Origin: a virus
Virus record (IMG/VR): IMGVR_UViG_3300032087_003052
Coordinates: 1 to 42,736 of that record
Strand: one strand, 5' to 3'
DNA length: 42,736 nt
In this document: one piece after another, positions 8,227 to 14,402 of the stretch
Numbering within the stretch: position 1 is the first letter of the stretch
Layout: the number at the start of each line of letters is the position of its first letter
Notes under the pieces: model-generated
Database searches by the model: none
What the model was told of the DNA's origin: nothing
What the model saw: only the letters and a program-made list of their open reading frames with translations
Program-made: the position numbers and the translations under genes

Positions 8227-8411
8227 ACGGGGTCGAGATCGCCCAACCTACGGCGATACTCGCGATTCCTGTTCTTCATGCTACGGGTGCGATAGTTTAC
8301 TGGTGTCTTGGGGGATGATTCCGGCTGTATGGAGAGTTCCGCAGCCTCTTGGATGGTTTTCGCGCTCGTCGCAGCAATCTTATCAAGGGTGGTTTCAAGT
8401 TTATCTGACAT
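8223..8411 (-). CDS. Small hypothetical protein, first gene of the late operon
   Basis: 62 aa, with an acidic helical N-terminal half and a basic C-terminal half (RTRSMKNRNREYRRRLGD). The ATG at 8411 is preceded on the minus strand by AAGGAAA. It overlaps the next gene by 4 nt. As the first leftward late gene, its leader (8412 onward) should contain the late promoter. Function unknown; the basic tail suggests DNA or RNA contact. Confidence 0.6.
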   Translation of the reverse strand: MSDKLETTLDKIAATSAKTIQEAAELSIQPESSPKTPVNYRTRSMKNRNREYRRRLGDLDPV

Positions 8412-8637
8412 AAATCTATGATTTCCTTAGTAAAAATGCCCCAGACCCCCCGGGAAGAGGGTCGATTGGGGCTGCGTCTGGAGGAACGCTATGAATTTTG
8501 TGCTTATTTCAGGCGCAATGCCTTCAAGAGTAGTAACATGCTCGCTCACGCCTTTGCGATCGAGCTGTGTCAGCAAGCTCTTTCGCTCGCTTATACTACA
8601 TTAGACGTAATAAACTCTAAATTCTCACCATACCAGC

Positions 8638-8655
8638 CGCACTTTTTTTAGTGCG
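8638..8655. other. Hairpin in the late leader
   Basis: CGCACT, six T, AGTGCG: a 6-bp stem with an all-T loop (all-A on the minus strand). The run is in the loop rather than after the stem, so it does not look like an intrinsic terminator. It may be a leader structure or an origin element. Confidence 0.35.
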
Positions 8656-9026
8656 CCTGTAAATCGCCTGTATTTTATGAGGGCGTCAGCCCGACCATCC
8701 GTGGTCTGTCGCGCTTTCCTGCGCTCTCAGCCGCCCTCTCTATAGCCGAGGCTAGCGGCCTTGGCGGCCTTAAGCATCTGCACCCTGACTAGGCCACTAT
8801 CCGCATATCCCGCCTTGGGCTTGAAGGCTGTCGCACTGCCGCTGGCGCAGCCATGGGCCGATTTTTGCTCCTGATCAGCTAGAGCGGGTGATCCCGACCG
8901 CCGCCGTATCCCACAGGGGGGCACCCCCCATCGTTCGCGCTTCAAACGTGGCAGCTTTCGGAATAATCGTGGGCGAAAATGGCCGCGAAGCACCCGTCAA
9001 AGCAATGTCCGATTGTGGCTACTTCC

Positions 9027-9085
9027 GCACCAATTCGCGCACCAATTCGCGCATGATATTGGGCACAATTCGCGCACCAATTCGC
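9027..9085 (+). repeat. Four iteron-like direct repeats (GCACCAATTCGC)
   Basis: GCACCAATTCGC occurs at 9027-9038, 9039-9050 and 9074-9085, with a one-base-shorter copy GCACAATTCGC at 9063-9073. Two copies are directly adjacent, and copies 3 and 4 are adjacent after a 12-nt gap, so the units are phased at about one helical turn. Such arrays bind initiator or regulator proteins. Three GGGGTA repeats at 12-13-bp spacing follow at 9097, 9110 and 9122. Confidence 0.7.
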
Positions 9086-9096
9086 GTTGTAATCAC

Positions 9097-9127
9097 GGGG
9101 TAATTCAATGGGGTATATGCCGGGGTA
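9097..9127 (+). repeat. Three phased GGGGTA repeats
   Basis: GGGGTA at 9097-9102, 9110-9115 and 9122-9127, spaced 13 and 12 bp, immediately after the iteron-like array and 14 bp before a full palindrome. The regular helical spacing suggests a protein-binding array. The function is unknown. Confidence 0.45.
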
Positions 9128-9140
9128 TCGTGTACCTAAT

Positions 9141-9160
9141 CACGTTGTACGTACAACGTG
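9141..9160. promoter_or_regulatory. Dispersed palindrome, site 1
   Basis: CACGTTGTACGTACAACGTG, a perfect 20-bp palindrome preceded by TAAT. It lies just downstream of the terminator of the leftward 198-aa gene. The TTGTACGTACAA centre is the same as the core of the operator of the GntR-type repressor AraR of Bacillus subtilis (family knowledge), which suggests binding by a dimeric winged-helix-like protein. Confidence 0.75.
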
Positions 9161-9204
9161 AAAGCGTACGCGAATAACGAAGTAATCACGTAAACAATGG
9201 GCAT

Positions 9205-9239
9205 AAAAAAACCCCGCTATCCTTTCGGATAACGGGGCT
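9205..9239 (-). terminator. Rho-independent terminator of the 198-aa gene
   Basis: On the minus strand the gene ends at 9254 and is followed by a GC-rich stem (arms 9212-9222 and 9227-9237, one mismatch) with a GAAA-type loop and then seven T (9205-9211). This is a textbook intrinsic terminator. It makes the 198-aa gene a single-gene unit, isolated from the late operon further left. Confidence 0.9.
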
Positions 9240-9253
9240 TGTAATCGCGGCGA

Positions 9254-9850
9254 TTACGCCGCTTGTTTCTCTATTGCACTTGCCAGTTCTTGTACCAGTT
9301 TCAGACTAGCAGTTAATGCGCGCTTGCCTTCAACACTATCAAGTGAAGATGCGATGTTACCGAGGACTTCGCGGATTACATCCCGCGCTTCGTCATCTGG
9401 TGTACGCTCCGCTTTCGCCGCTTCTTCTTGTGCTGCTGCACAAGCTGCGCGGACTACACTGAACGGTGTAGGTTTAGATGCGGTGCCGAAATCAACTCCG
9501 TACTTAAACCCCTTTAAAACCCATGTTTTCATAGTGCGTAGCGAACTAGGCACAATGTAAATCGGGTTCCCGTCTTTATCAGTCTTAGCCTTGCCAGTCT
9601 TAGGCATTTTGGCTTGCGGTACGTTGTACTTTTCAGCGATACCGCGACGATTAAAGCGGAAATCATTTTCGAGCGTTTCGAGTACTTCCGTAAAAGTATC
9701 CGCGCTCTTAGCCGCTATCGCCGCTTTGATCCCGCACGTATACATACCGTCGCGTTTCTGATTCAGAATTGCTTCTGCTTCGTTAACGCCCGCTTGTGCT
9801 GCTACGCCAGATACCAGTGCATTGCGTACTACTGTTTTAATGTTAGCCAT
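9254..9850 (-). CDS. Hypothetical protein, single-gene unit between the two operons (candidate regulator)
   Basis: 198 aa from the ATG at 9850, chosen because AAGGAAA lies 7 nt upstream; a longer reading would run into the palindrome at 9889-9904. No family is recognised. It is mostly helical, Ala-rich and basic in the middle. Residues around 70-90 (RRGIAEKYNVPQAKM) could form a helix-turn-helix, but weakly. Its context is telling. It stands alone with its own terminator between divergent late and early operons, and copies of the dispersed palindrome lie in its leader and just beyond its terminator. That is how autoregulated phage repressors or master regulators are often placed. A replication initiator binding the neighbouring iterons is the other option. 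The function is inference only. Confidence 0.7.
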   Translation of the reverse strand: MANIKTVVRNALVSGVAAQAGVNEAEAILNQKRDGMYTCGIKAAIAAKSADTFTEVLETLENDFRFNRRGIAEKYNVPQAKMPKTGKAKTDKDGNPIYIVPSSLRTMKTWVLKGFKYGVDFGTASKPTPFSVVRAACAAAQEEAAKAERTPDDEARDVIREVLGNIASSLDSVEGKRALTASLKLVQELASAIEKQAA

Positions 9851-9888
9851 TAGATTGTTTCCTTGAATTGAAAAAGAGTAGGTAATCA

Positions 9889-9904
9889 CGTTGTACATAC
9901 AACG
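9889..9904. promoter_or_regulatory. Dispersed palindrome, site 2 (one centre change)
   Basis: CGTTGTACATACAACG flanked by AATCA and CGATT. It lies 39 nt upstream of the start of the leftward 198-aa gene, within its probable promoter or leader. A protein bound here would control that gene. Confidence 0.7.
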
Positions 9905-10060
9905 CGATTGTTCGCGATTACGTTACGATGGCCGCCGCGATTCCTTGCGGGGTATCTACTGATATACGTGGTATCAGCACCAGAACAATTCCTGCTAGTA
10001 CGTTTCCATACGGGTATTGCCAGATTACCGTTATACGCCCATCAATCAAGGATTGCAATA

Positions 10061-10078
10061 GCGTTGTACGTACAACGC
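10061..10078. promoter_or_regulatory. Dispersed palindrome, site 3
   Basis: GCGTTGTACGTACAACGC, a perfect 18-bp palindrome in the intergenic region between the leftward gene and the early promoter. Confidence 0.72.
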
Positions 10079-10206
10079 AATATATCGTGAACGCGATTGA
10101 CTGGTGTAATCATGTGTGTGGGCGCGTGACACATACGCGGCCAGTCTCCCTGCACGTAACGTAGGGACACCACAAGAAAAGCGGGACGGTCACTCGTACT
10201 CGTATT

Positions 10207-10224
10207 GCGTTGTACGTACAACGC
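10207..10224. promoter_or_regulatory. Dispersed palindrome, site 4
   Basis: GCGTTGTACGTACAACGC, perfect over 18 bp and identical to site 3, 146 bp further right in the same non-coding region. Confidence 0.72.
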
Positions 10225-10263
10225 GATAGCGTACCGTGACACGCCACGTAACGTGTACGTGCA

Positions 10264-10280
10264 ACGTACATGATGTACGT
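10264..10280. other. Hyphenated palindrome ACGTACAT-G-ATGTACGT
   Basis: A perfect 17-bp inverted repeat with a one-base centre. It shares GTAC/ACGT words with the dispersed palindrome but has a different sequence, and could be a related site or a decayed double copy. Confidence 0.4.
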
Positions 10281-10375
10281 GCCCGCGCATACGTGTGTGC
10301 CCGTGTGTAAGAGGAATCTCAGAGCAGAGTCATGATAGATGCTACTATATGCGGGACGGGTGTTGCACCTGTACG

Positions 10376-10391
10376 CCGCCCGTGAGGGCGG
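10376..10391. other. GC hairpin with GTGA loop
   Basis: CCGCCC-GTGA-GGGCGG, a 6-bp GC stem closed by a GNRA-type tetraloop, about 100 nt upstream of the early promoter. There is no T-run on either side, so a terminator is not supported. Confidence 0.4.
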
Positions 10392-10490
10392 GGATATGCG
10401 TACGTATGGGGGGTATGTACGTACACGTAGGTGCATGATGCGCACCGTACGTGATTGACCCGAAATATTTTGGACGACACCGGGTTAGCC

Positions 10491-10519
10491 TTGACAACAG
10501 GGTATTGCTTCATTATAAT
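10491..10519 (+). promoter_or_regulatory. Consensus sigma-70 early promoter
   Basis: TTGACA (10491-10496), exactly 17 bp, TATAAT (10514-10519): a perfect match to the bacterial housekeeping promoter. It points into the rightward operon, whose first gene starts at 10633. Two copies of the palindrome (10546 and 10600) lie in the first transcribed 100 nt. Recognition by host RNA polymerase fits the lack of a phage polymerase gene. Confidence 0.88.
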
Positions 10520-10545
10520 ACGGGGACAGTGGTAGAACTGTATTT

Positions 10546-10563
10546 GCGTTGTATGTGAAACGC
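10546..10563. promoter_or_regulatory. Dispersed palindrome, site 5 (degenerate)
   Basis: GCGTTGTATGTGAAACGC: the left arm is intact and the right arm has two changes. It lies just after the early transcription start region. Confidence 0.5.
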
Positions 10564-10599
10564 AATTGCAGCACTCCACTTGGGACGATTCTTTTATCA

Positions 10600-10615
10600 C
10601 GTTGTATGTACAACG
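10600..10615. promoter_or_regulatory. Dispersed palindrome, site 6
   Basis: CGTTGTATGTACAACG with an ATCA left flank and CAATT right flank, 18 nt before the first early gene. Bound protein would block elongation or initiation from the early promoter; alternatively the RNA hairpin would affect the leader. Confidence 0.68.
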
Positions 10616-10632
10616 CAATTGGAGCAAGCAAC

Positions 10633-10812
10633 ATGAACAAGCCAATATGGAATACGTTCTCTGGTGATCCGCGCAACATGATGGGTGAGTCAATCATCAC
10701 TGGTCGTGAGTCGCTCTACCGTAACCGCGCTATTGAGTGCGCTCGTGTAGGCAACGACTGCGTATCACACGTTACGATCACACGGTACATCGTACCAGTG
10801 AGGCTGTCGTGA
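10633..10812 (+). CDS. Small hypothetical protein, first early gene
   Basis: 59 aa, start ATG at 10633 with GGAG 8 nt upstream. It has no recognisable family. As the first gene behind a consensus host promoter it is expected to be expressed immediately after infection, where phages often place host-takeover proteins. The stop overlaps the next start (GTGA). Confidence 0.62.
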   Translation: MNKPIWNTFSGDPRNMMGESIITGRESLYRNRAIECARVGNDCVSHVTITRYIVPVRLS

Positions 10813-11024
10813 CAGAGAATGAACTGGAACAGATGCTGGAACGCAAACGTGCAGGATACACACGCCGCTTGCGTCAGGTACGTGACAGGTACGACCTGCC
10901 AGCACTGACAAACGTGCAGCGTCATCACCTGCTTGATATGCTTATGCGTATCGAGGGTGACGCTGTTGTTGATCCTGATCTGCGAGTCCTGCATGGGCTG
11001 GCATCGAGGGGCTTATGTGGTTAA
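10809..11024 (+). CDS. Small basic helical hypothetical protein
   Basis: 71 aa from the GTG at 10809, which overlaps the previous stop as GTGA and has GTGAGG upstream. Arg-rich in the first half (ERKRAGYTRRLRQVRDRY), suggesting nucleic-acid binding or a short coiled coil. No family is recognised. The stop overlaps the next small gene by 10 nt. Confidence 0.6.
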   Translation: MTENELEQMLERKRAGYTRRLRQVRDRYDLPALTNVQRHHLLDMLMRIEGDAVVDPDLRVLHGLASRGLCG

Positions 11025-11164
11025 TTGAAACAAAGATAGAACTAGAGGAGAGGGTGTATGTCTTGGGTAACGAAGACGTTACACGTATCCCCGACGGGCA
11101 GGGCGAAGCCGCGTGGCACGACTACGCGGAAGAGCCTGTCTGTGAGGCAGACGAAGTACGCTAG
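11015..11164 (+). CDS. Small acidic hypothetical protein
   Basis: 49 aa, strongly acidic (about a third Asp/Glu). The ATG at 11015 has GAGGGG 3 nt upstream and overlaps the end of the previous gene. It lies out of frame over the first 107 nt of the 138-aa gene at 11058, so one of the two may start elsewhere. Small acidic early proteins in phages often mimic DNA or inhibit host enzymes; this is only a possibility here. Confidence 0.5.
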   Translation: MWLIETKIELEERVYVLGNEDVTRIPDGQGEAAWHDYAEEPVCEADEVR

Positions 11165-11474
11165 TGGGAAGGGTTCGGATCGACCACTTGGTTTCGACCA
11201 TATGTGTCATCCGCAACCACTCACTCGTACTCCGCAGCATCCGGGATGCGCGACAGATTTGAGCAGTTTCAACGTCCATCAATGGGCGGAGTTGACTGTG
11301 GAGGACTTCACCGAGGGGTGGGGCTTGATTCACATTCCGTATGCGGGATTGTGGGAGGTCAAGTGGCCTAGCGGTGAGCACTTGGGATGGGCTGATGCGA
11401 GTACGGCTATGTCGTACAAGAAGGCGGCAGCCCGCGTAGGTGTAAGGCTGAACGTCTACCAGCCGGAAGCGTAG
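11058..11474 (+). CDS. Hypothetical protein, start uncertain
   Basis: 138 aa if started at 11058, where GGAGAGGG precedes the ATG. Residues 1-40 are Ser/Thr/Arg-rich and overlap the acidic 49-aa gene, so the true start may be downstream, for example an in-frame GTG at 11142 or the ATG near residue 49. The C-terminal 80 residues look like a real small domain (VEDFTEGWGLIHIPYAGLW; then a Gly-rich turn and helix). No family recognised. Confidence 0.55.
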   Translation: MSWVTKTLHVSPTGRAKPRGTTTRKSLSVRQTKYASGKGSDRPLGFDHMCHPQPLTRTPQHPGCATDLSSFNVHQWAELTVEDFTEGWGLIHIPYAGLWEVKWPSGEHLGWADASTAMSYKKAAARVGVRLNVYQPEA

Positions 11475-11486
11475 ACGGTTGAATCA

Positions 11487-11502
11487 CGTTGTATGTACAA
11501 CG
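11487..11502. promoter_or_regulatory. Dispersed palindrome, site 7
   Basis: CGTTGTATGTACAACG flanked on the left by AATCA. It fills the 38-nt gap before the 51-aa membrane protein, its right arm merging with that gene's ribosome site (CGAGGGA). RNA pairing of the palindrome could hide that site. Confidence 0.68.
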
Positions 11503-11512
11503 AGGGATAGTT

Positions 11513-11668
11513 ATGTCTGTGATATTTGTATTAGGTTTGATCGTTGCATGGGGCTGTGTTCTCATGTTCGCCGTGACCGCGTTCGGTCGCATCGCATGGG
11601 AGGTCGTTAAGCTGGGCGCAGTCATCGCGTTCGGGTACGCGGTCCTTCTATTAACCGGGAGCATCTGA
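11513..11668 (+). CDS. Small membrane protein
   Basis: 51 aa with two hydrophobic segments (about residues 3-22 and 32-48) separated by a short polar loop. Start ATG at 11513, with GAGGGA upstream partly overlapping the palindrome. The stop overlaps the next start (TGATG). Small early membrane proteins can alter the host envelope or inhibit defences; the function here is unknown. Confidence 0.6.
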   Translation: MSVIFVLGLIVAWGCVLMFAVTAFGRIAWEVVKLGAVIAFGYAVLLLTGSI

Positions 11669-11853
11669 TGTTCTTGAGAGAGAGTAGTGAAAAGCGGGCT
11701 ATTCGCGTTGCACGTACAACGCAAAAGTCCGAGAAGCGGGGCGAGCATCATGCTCGTCCGTATCAGCGCGAGTCGTATCGCGTGAACCTTACCAAAGCTA
11801 TTGAGGAGTGGGCTGCGGATTATGAGGGAACACACTCCGTATTTGAGGATTGA
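11668..11853 (+). CDS. Small basic hypothetical protein with in-frame palindrome
   Basis: 61 aa, start ATG overlapping the previous stop (TGATG). Residues 13-18 (RVARTT) are encoded by a copy of the dispersed palindrome (11705-11722). The N-terminal half is basic; the C-terminal half (YRVNLTKAIEEWAADYEG) is helical and acidic. No family recognised. Confidence 0.55.
   Translation: MFLRESSEKRAIRVARTTQKSEKRGEHHARPYQRESYRVNLTKAIEEWAADYEGTHSVFED
11705..11722. promoter_or_regulatory. Dispersed palindrome, site 8 (intragenic)
   Basis: GCGTTGCACGTACAACGC, one mismatch to a perfect 18-bp palindrome. It is inside the 61-aa gene and read in frame as RVARTT. Confidence 0.68.
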
Positions 11854-11854
11854 T

Positions 11855-12298
11855 ATGGCAGATGAAAAAGCAAACAAAGTCCGAGTGTTCGTGTACGGTA
11901 CACTCAAAGATGGACACGGCAACCACGGCTATTACTTGGCAGGAAACCCTGCGGTCAGTAAGCTGGGGCGCTGTTACATCTCTGGCGATTACCGTATGTA
12001 TTCTAACGGTGCTTTCCCTATGGTTACTCGCGGCTCCGATCAGGATCGCGTGTCGCATATTGTCGGGGAGGTGTACGAGATAGACGAGCATACGCTCGAC
12101 TCGCTCGACGCACTTGAGGGGCATCCTGACTGGTACTGCCGTGAGAAGGTAGAGACTCCGTTCAAGAAGGCATGGGTGTACCTCATGCCCGAGGACGGGC
12201 GGTTCGCATCCGACTCACTGGTGAAGTCCGGTTGTTTTGCAATGACTGAGGAGGAGGCAGAGTGGATCAATGGCAGCGAAATCAAAGCAGCCGTATAA
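11855..12298 (+). CDS. Gamma-glutamylcyclotransferase-like protein (AIG2/GGCT family)
   Basis: 147 aa. VFVYGTLKDGHGNHGYYL at residues 10-27 is the YGTL substrate-loop signature of the GGCT/AIG2 fold, and GEVYEI (about 70-75) followed by DALEGHPDWYCRE carries the conserved Glu and the DxxEG..Y pattern. Family members release 5-oxoproline from gamma-glutamyl peptides or amines; in amidoligase clusters they are thought to trim or reverse gamma-glutamyl links. Start ATG at 11855 with GAGG upstream. It is the first recognisable enzyme of the peptide-ligase-like block ending at 18331, and overlaps the next gene by 29 nt. Confidence 0.85.
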   Translation: MADEKANKVRVFVYGTLKDGHGNHGYYLAGNPAVSKLGRCYISGDYRMYSNGAFPMVTRGSDQDRVSHIVGEVYEIDEHTLDSLDALEGHPDWYCREKVETPFKKAWVYLMPEDGRFASDSLVKSGCFAMTEEEAEWINGSEIKAAV

Positions 12299-12611
12299 CT
12301 ACGTCGCTCATATTCAGCGTGAAGGCAGGGTCACTGAGCTTGCTGGTACGCGGGAGGATTATTCGATGAAGAAGGTCTACCAGTTCTTGCTTGAGCTAGC
12401 TACCGAGATGGGTGGCTGGCTCCTGGCAGAGCAGATCACTGACGCTGACGATAATCAATCCCGTTGTACGTACAACGAGAAAGAGATTGAACCTATCGCT
12501 GAGGATGAGGTCAAAGATGAGGGAATCACACTGGGCGCAGATGGTGTGTGGAACTCTTACACAAAGAGGTATGCTGGGGCGCAACGGCTTACCTTCAAGG
12601 AAGGATCATGA
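12270..12611 (+). CDS. Hypothetical protein with in-frame palindrome
   Basis: 113 aa, with a helical middle (KKVYQFLLELATEMGGWLL) and acidic C-terminal half. Residues 65-70 (RCTYN region) are encoded by a copy of the dispersed palindrome at 12462-12477, between the helical and acidic parts. It overlaps both neighbours (29 nt and 4 nt). Position ties it to the ligase block. No family is recognised. Confidence 0.58.
   Translation: MAAKSKQPYNYVAHIQREGRVTELAGTREDYSMKKVYQFLLELATEMGGWLLAEQITDADDNQSRCTYNEKEIEPIAEDEVKDEGITLGADGVWNSYTKRYAGAQRLTFKEGS
12462..12477. promoter_or_regulatory. Dispersed palindrome, site 9 (intragenic)
   Basis: A perfect CGTTGTACGTACAACG core with AATC on the left, inside the 113-aa gene, read in frame as RCTYN. 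Confidence 0.72.
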
Positions 12612-13567
12612 AAAGTTATGAGCAATTCATACCGCTAGTATCGTACAGGTACGCACCAAGCGGGGATCGTTGGCAGATCAATGAGGAGCGCAAGGTAGAG
12701 ACGCGCTCCCGTCATTGGGGCATGGCGTATTGGGAAGATGCGGCGGGCAGGCATAGTGCCGAGTTCGGTGTCATTACCGAGTCCATGCCTGACTTCTGCG
12801 GAGGACTGATGGTCTACTCTCCGTTCGTCAATACCTATGACGAGAAGGGTAGCTGGTCTGACTCGTGGTGTAATCCGGGCACGATGCCCAACAACGAGGA
12901 GTTCAATACTAAGTGGTCAACATTCGATGACAGCTTGGCAATTAACCTCAACACCATACTTGAGTGGGACAAGGATACCGTCAGCATCAGGCGAGTGGTC
13001 GAGGACTACTTGTGGAAGTGCATAGCTGCACAGGTAGCAGGTGAACTCCTGCACCACGGCAAGCGTGGTTGGATGGGTGCGGATCACACTAGCGGACGTA
13101 TAACCAAGCTCGCTAAGGTGATGCGCGGCATGGGCACATTCGTTGCAACCCCGGTGCATGACTGGAAGATAGACAAGATAGGCGACCCTATCTCTACGTC
13201 TACGCGGGACTCAACCAATGCCTCTGTTGTGGGGTGGTGGTGTGAAGATGGTACGGAGTGGCACAACTCAAACTCTGGGAATACAGTACGCTGGGTATCT
13301 GGCGGGCTGCAGCCCACCGAGGATGAGGGACTGATCCGCGATGATAGCGGGTACGTCAGGTGTTCTTCGTGTGATGAGGAGTACAGCAGGGAGTATCACA
13401 GTGACTGTCCGTCGTGTTGCTGTGACGAGTTCTACAACGACGATTACTACGACGAGGATGAAGGCCCTAGATTCCTGAGCGGGGACTTTAACTATACGCA
13501 GGAAGTCAGGAAGATCAACACCGAGTTCGCGCATAGGGCGCGGCGATTCTTTTGGAGGAACGGATAG
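12608..13567 (+). CDS. Hypothetical protein with C-terminal zinc-ribbon-like Cys cluster
   Basis: 319 aa from the ATG at 12608, preceded by AAGGAAGG. The first 230 residues have no recognised motif but look folded. Near residues 255-275 there are CSSC and CPSCCC knuckles, a likely zinc ribbon, followed by an Asp/Tyr/Glu run (about 275-287). It lies between GGCT and the first amidoligase in the same interlocked unit, ending one base before the next ATG. It could be a substrate, carrier or scaffold of the ligase pathway; that is inference. Confidence 0.65.
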   Translation: MKSYEQFIPLVSYRYAPSGDRWQINEERKVETRSRHWGMAYWEDAAGRHSAEFGVITESMPDFCGGLMVYSPFVNTYDEKGSWSDSWCNPGTMPNNEEFNTKWSTFDDSLAINLNTILEWDKDTVSIRRVVEDYLWKCIAAQVAGELLHHGKRGWMGADHTSGRITKLAKVMRGMGTFVATPVHDWKIDKIGDPISTSTRDSTNASVVGWWCEDGTEWHNSNSGNTVRWVSGGLQPTEDEGLIRDDSGYVRCSSCDEEYSREYHSDCPSCCCDEFYNDDYYDEDEGPRFLSGDFNYTQEVRKINTEFAHRARRFFWRNG

Positions 13568-14398
13568 ATGATCACACTAGGTACAGACCCTGAGCTGTTT
13601 CTCAGGGACACACGGACGGGTGGGGTGTACTCAGCCGTAGGTCTGATCGGTGGCACAAAGGACAAGCCTATTCCTATGGAGGGCATGGCCGAGGGCTTCG
13701 CGATTCAGGAGGACAACGTGATGGTGGAGTTCAACATACCACACGCCAGTAGTGGGCAGAGGTTTGCCCGGCGGGTGCGTGAAGGACTGCTGCATATCAA
13801 TCACGTTGTACGTACAACGGGATTGCCTCTCGATCTTGATATCGGAGCGTGTGCCCGGCTGTTCACTCACGAACAGTTGAACAACAGACAGGCTCAGATG
13901 TTCGGGTGCAGCCCCGACTTCAACGCCCATCAGCAGGGGCAGCCATGCCCTCCCATCAAGCCAGAGGCATTGGTCGAGGAGGCAGGGGCGTGGCGCTTCA
14001 GCGGAGGACACGTACACCTAGGCTATGAGTCGGCAGCGCCCGACTTCGTGGCCGCAGCGTTGGCCGACGTGTTCCTCGGACTACCATCAGTGTCGCTCGA
14101 CCAGCAGGGCGTGCGGCGCAGCCTCTACGGACAGGCGGGAAGGTATCGGCCTACTCCCTACGGTATTGAGTACCGTAGCTTGTCCAACTTCTGGATCTGG
14201 GATGAACAACTGTCCCGCCAGATAGGGGATCGAGCCTACACGTTGGGCACATATCTCGAAGGGGATGCGGCTGAGTTGCAGCGCATCTACGCAGAGATAC
14301 CGTGGCACGATGTGCAGGATGCCATTAACACGGAGAATGAGGAGAAGGCAGCAGACCTCCTCACGTACCTCCGTACTGACCTGAACTTGGAGGTGTAA
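13568..14398 (+). CDS. COOH-NH2 ligase type 2 (amidoligase, glutamine synthetase-like fold)
   Basis: 276 aa. LGTDPELFL at residues 4-12 is the first metal-binding strand (D.E) of the COOH-NH2 ligase type 2 family. NVMVEFNIPHA (about 49-59) and FSGGHVHLGY (about 143-152) give the further Glu and His ligands, and GIEYRSLSNFW (about 198-208) the ATP-contacting Arg. Such enzymes join a carboxyl to an amine with ATP through an acyl-phosphate. Residues 79-84 (HVVRTT) are encoded by a copy of the dispersed palindrome. The gene directly abuts the one before it and is followed, 4 nt later, by an unknown partner. Confidence 0.85.
   Translation: MITLGTDPELFLRDTRTGGVYSAVGLIGGTKDKPIPMEGMAEGFAIQEDNVMVEFNIPHASSGQRFARRVREGLLHINHVVRTTGLPLDLDIGACARLFTHEQLNNRQAQMFGCSPDFNAHQQGQPCPPIKPEALVEEAGAWRFSGGHVHLGYESAAPDFVAAALADVFLGLPSVSLDQQGVRRSLYGQAGRYRPTPYGIEYRSLSNFWIWDEQLSRQIGDRAYTLGTYLEGDAAELQRIYAEIPWHDVQDAINTENEEKAADLLTYLRTDLNLEV
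13804..13819. promoter_or_regulatory. Dispersed palindrome, site 10 (intragenic)
   Basis: A perfect CGTTGTACGTACAACG core with AATCA left and GGATT right flanks, inside the COOH-NH2 ligase gene and read as HVVRTT. Confidence 0.74.
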
Positions 14399-14402
14399 TA
14401 CA

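Larger units (their letters stand above)
8412..9253. other. Non-coding control region between the late operon and the 198-aa gene
   Basis: 842 nt with no convincing gene: open frames here on both strands are short, lack ribosome sites and have skewed composition. It holds the leader of the late operon with inverted repeats near 8435-8480 (CCAGAC pairing with GTCTGG, GACCC with GGGTC), a hairpin at 8638-8655, a GC-rich stretch (8690-8960), four iteron-like repeats (9027-9085), three GGGGTA repeats (9097-9127), one full palindrome (9141-9160), and the terminator of the leftward gene (9205-9239). This is the best candidate for a replication origin or late control region. Confidence 0.55.
9851..10632. 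other. Non-coding early control region
   Basis: 782 nt without a credible gene. Both strands give only short frames rich in Arg, Cys and Tyr that reflect the palindromes. It holds five copies of the dispersed palindrome (9889, 10061, 10207, 10546, 10600), a hyphenated palindrome (10264-10280), a CCGCCC-GTGA-GGGCGG hairpin (10376-10391), many GTAC/ACGT-rich stretches, and the early promoter (10491-10519). Confidence 0.65.

Noticed and set aside
8418-9103. Open frames of 70-90 codons on both strands in the late leader
   Set aside because: Poor composition, no ribosome sites, and they cross the hairpins and iterons.
9610-9630. GTAC-GTT-GTAC inside the 198-aa gene
   Set aside because: Short hyphenated symmetry only, and the arm lengths do not match the 16-bp core.
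10042-10700. Several leftward open frames of 70-124 codons over the early control region
   Set aside because: They have no ribosome sites, are rich in Cys, Arg, Tyr and His, run through the promoter and palindromes, and overlap each other.
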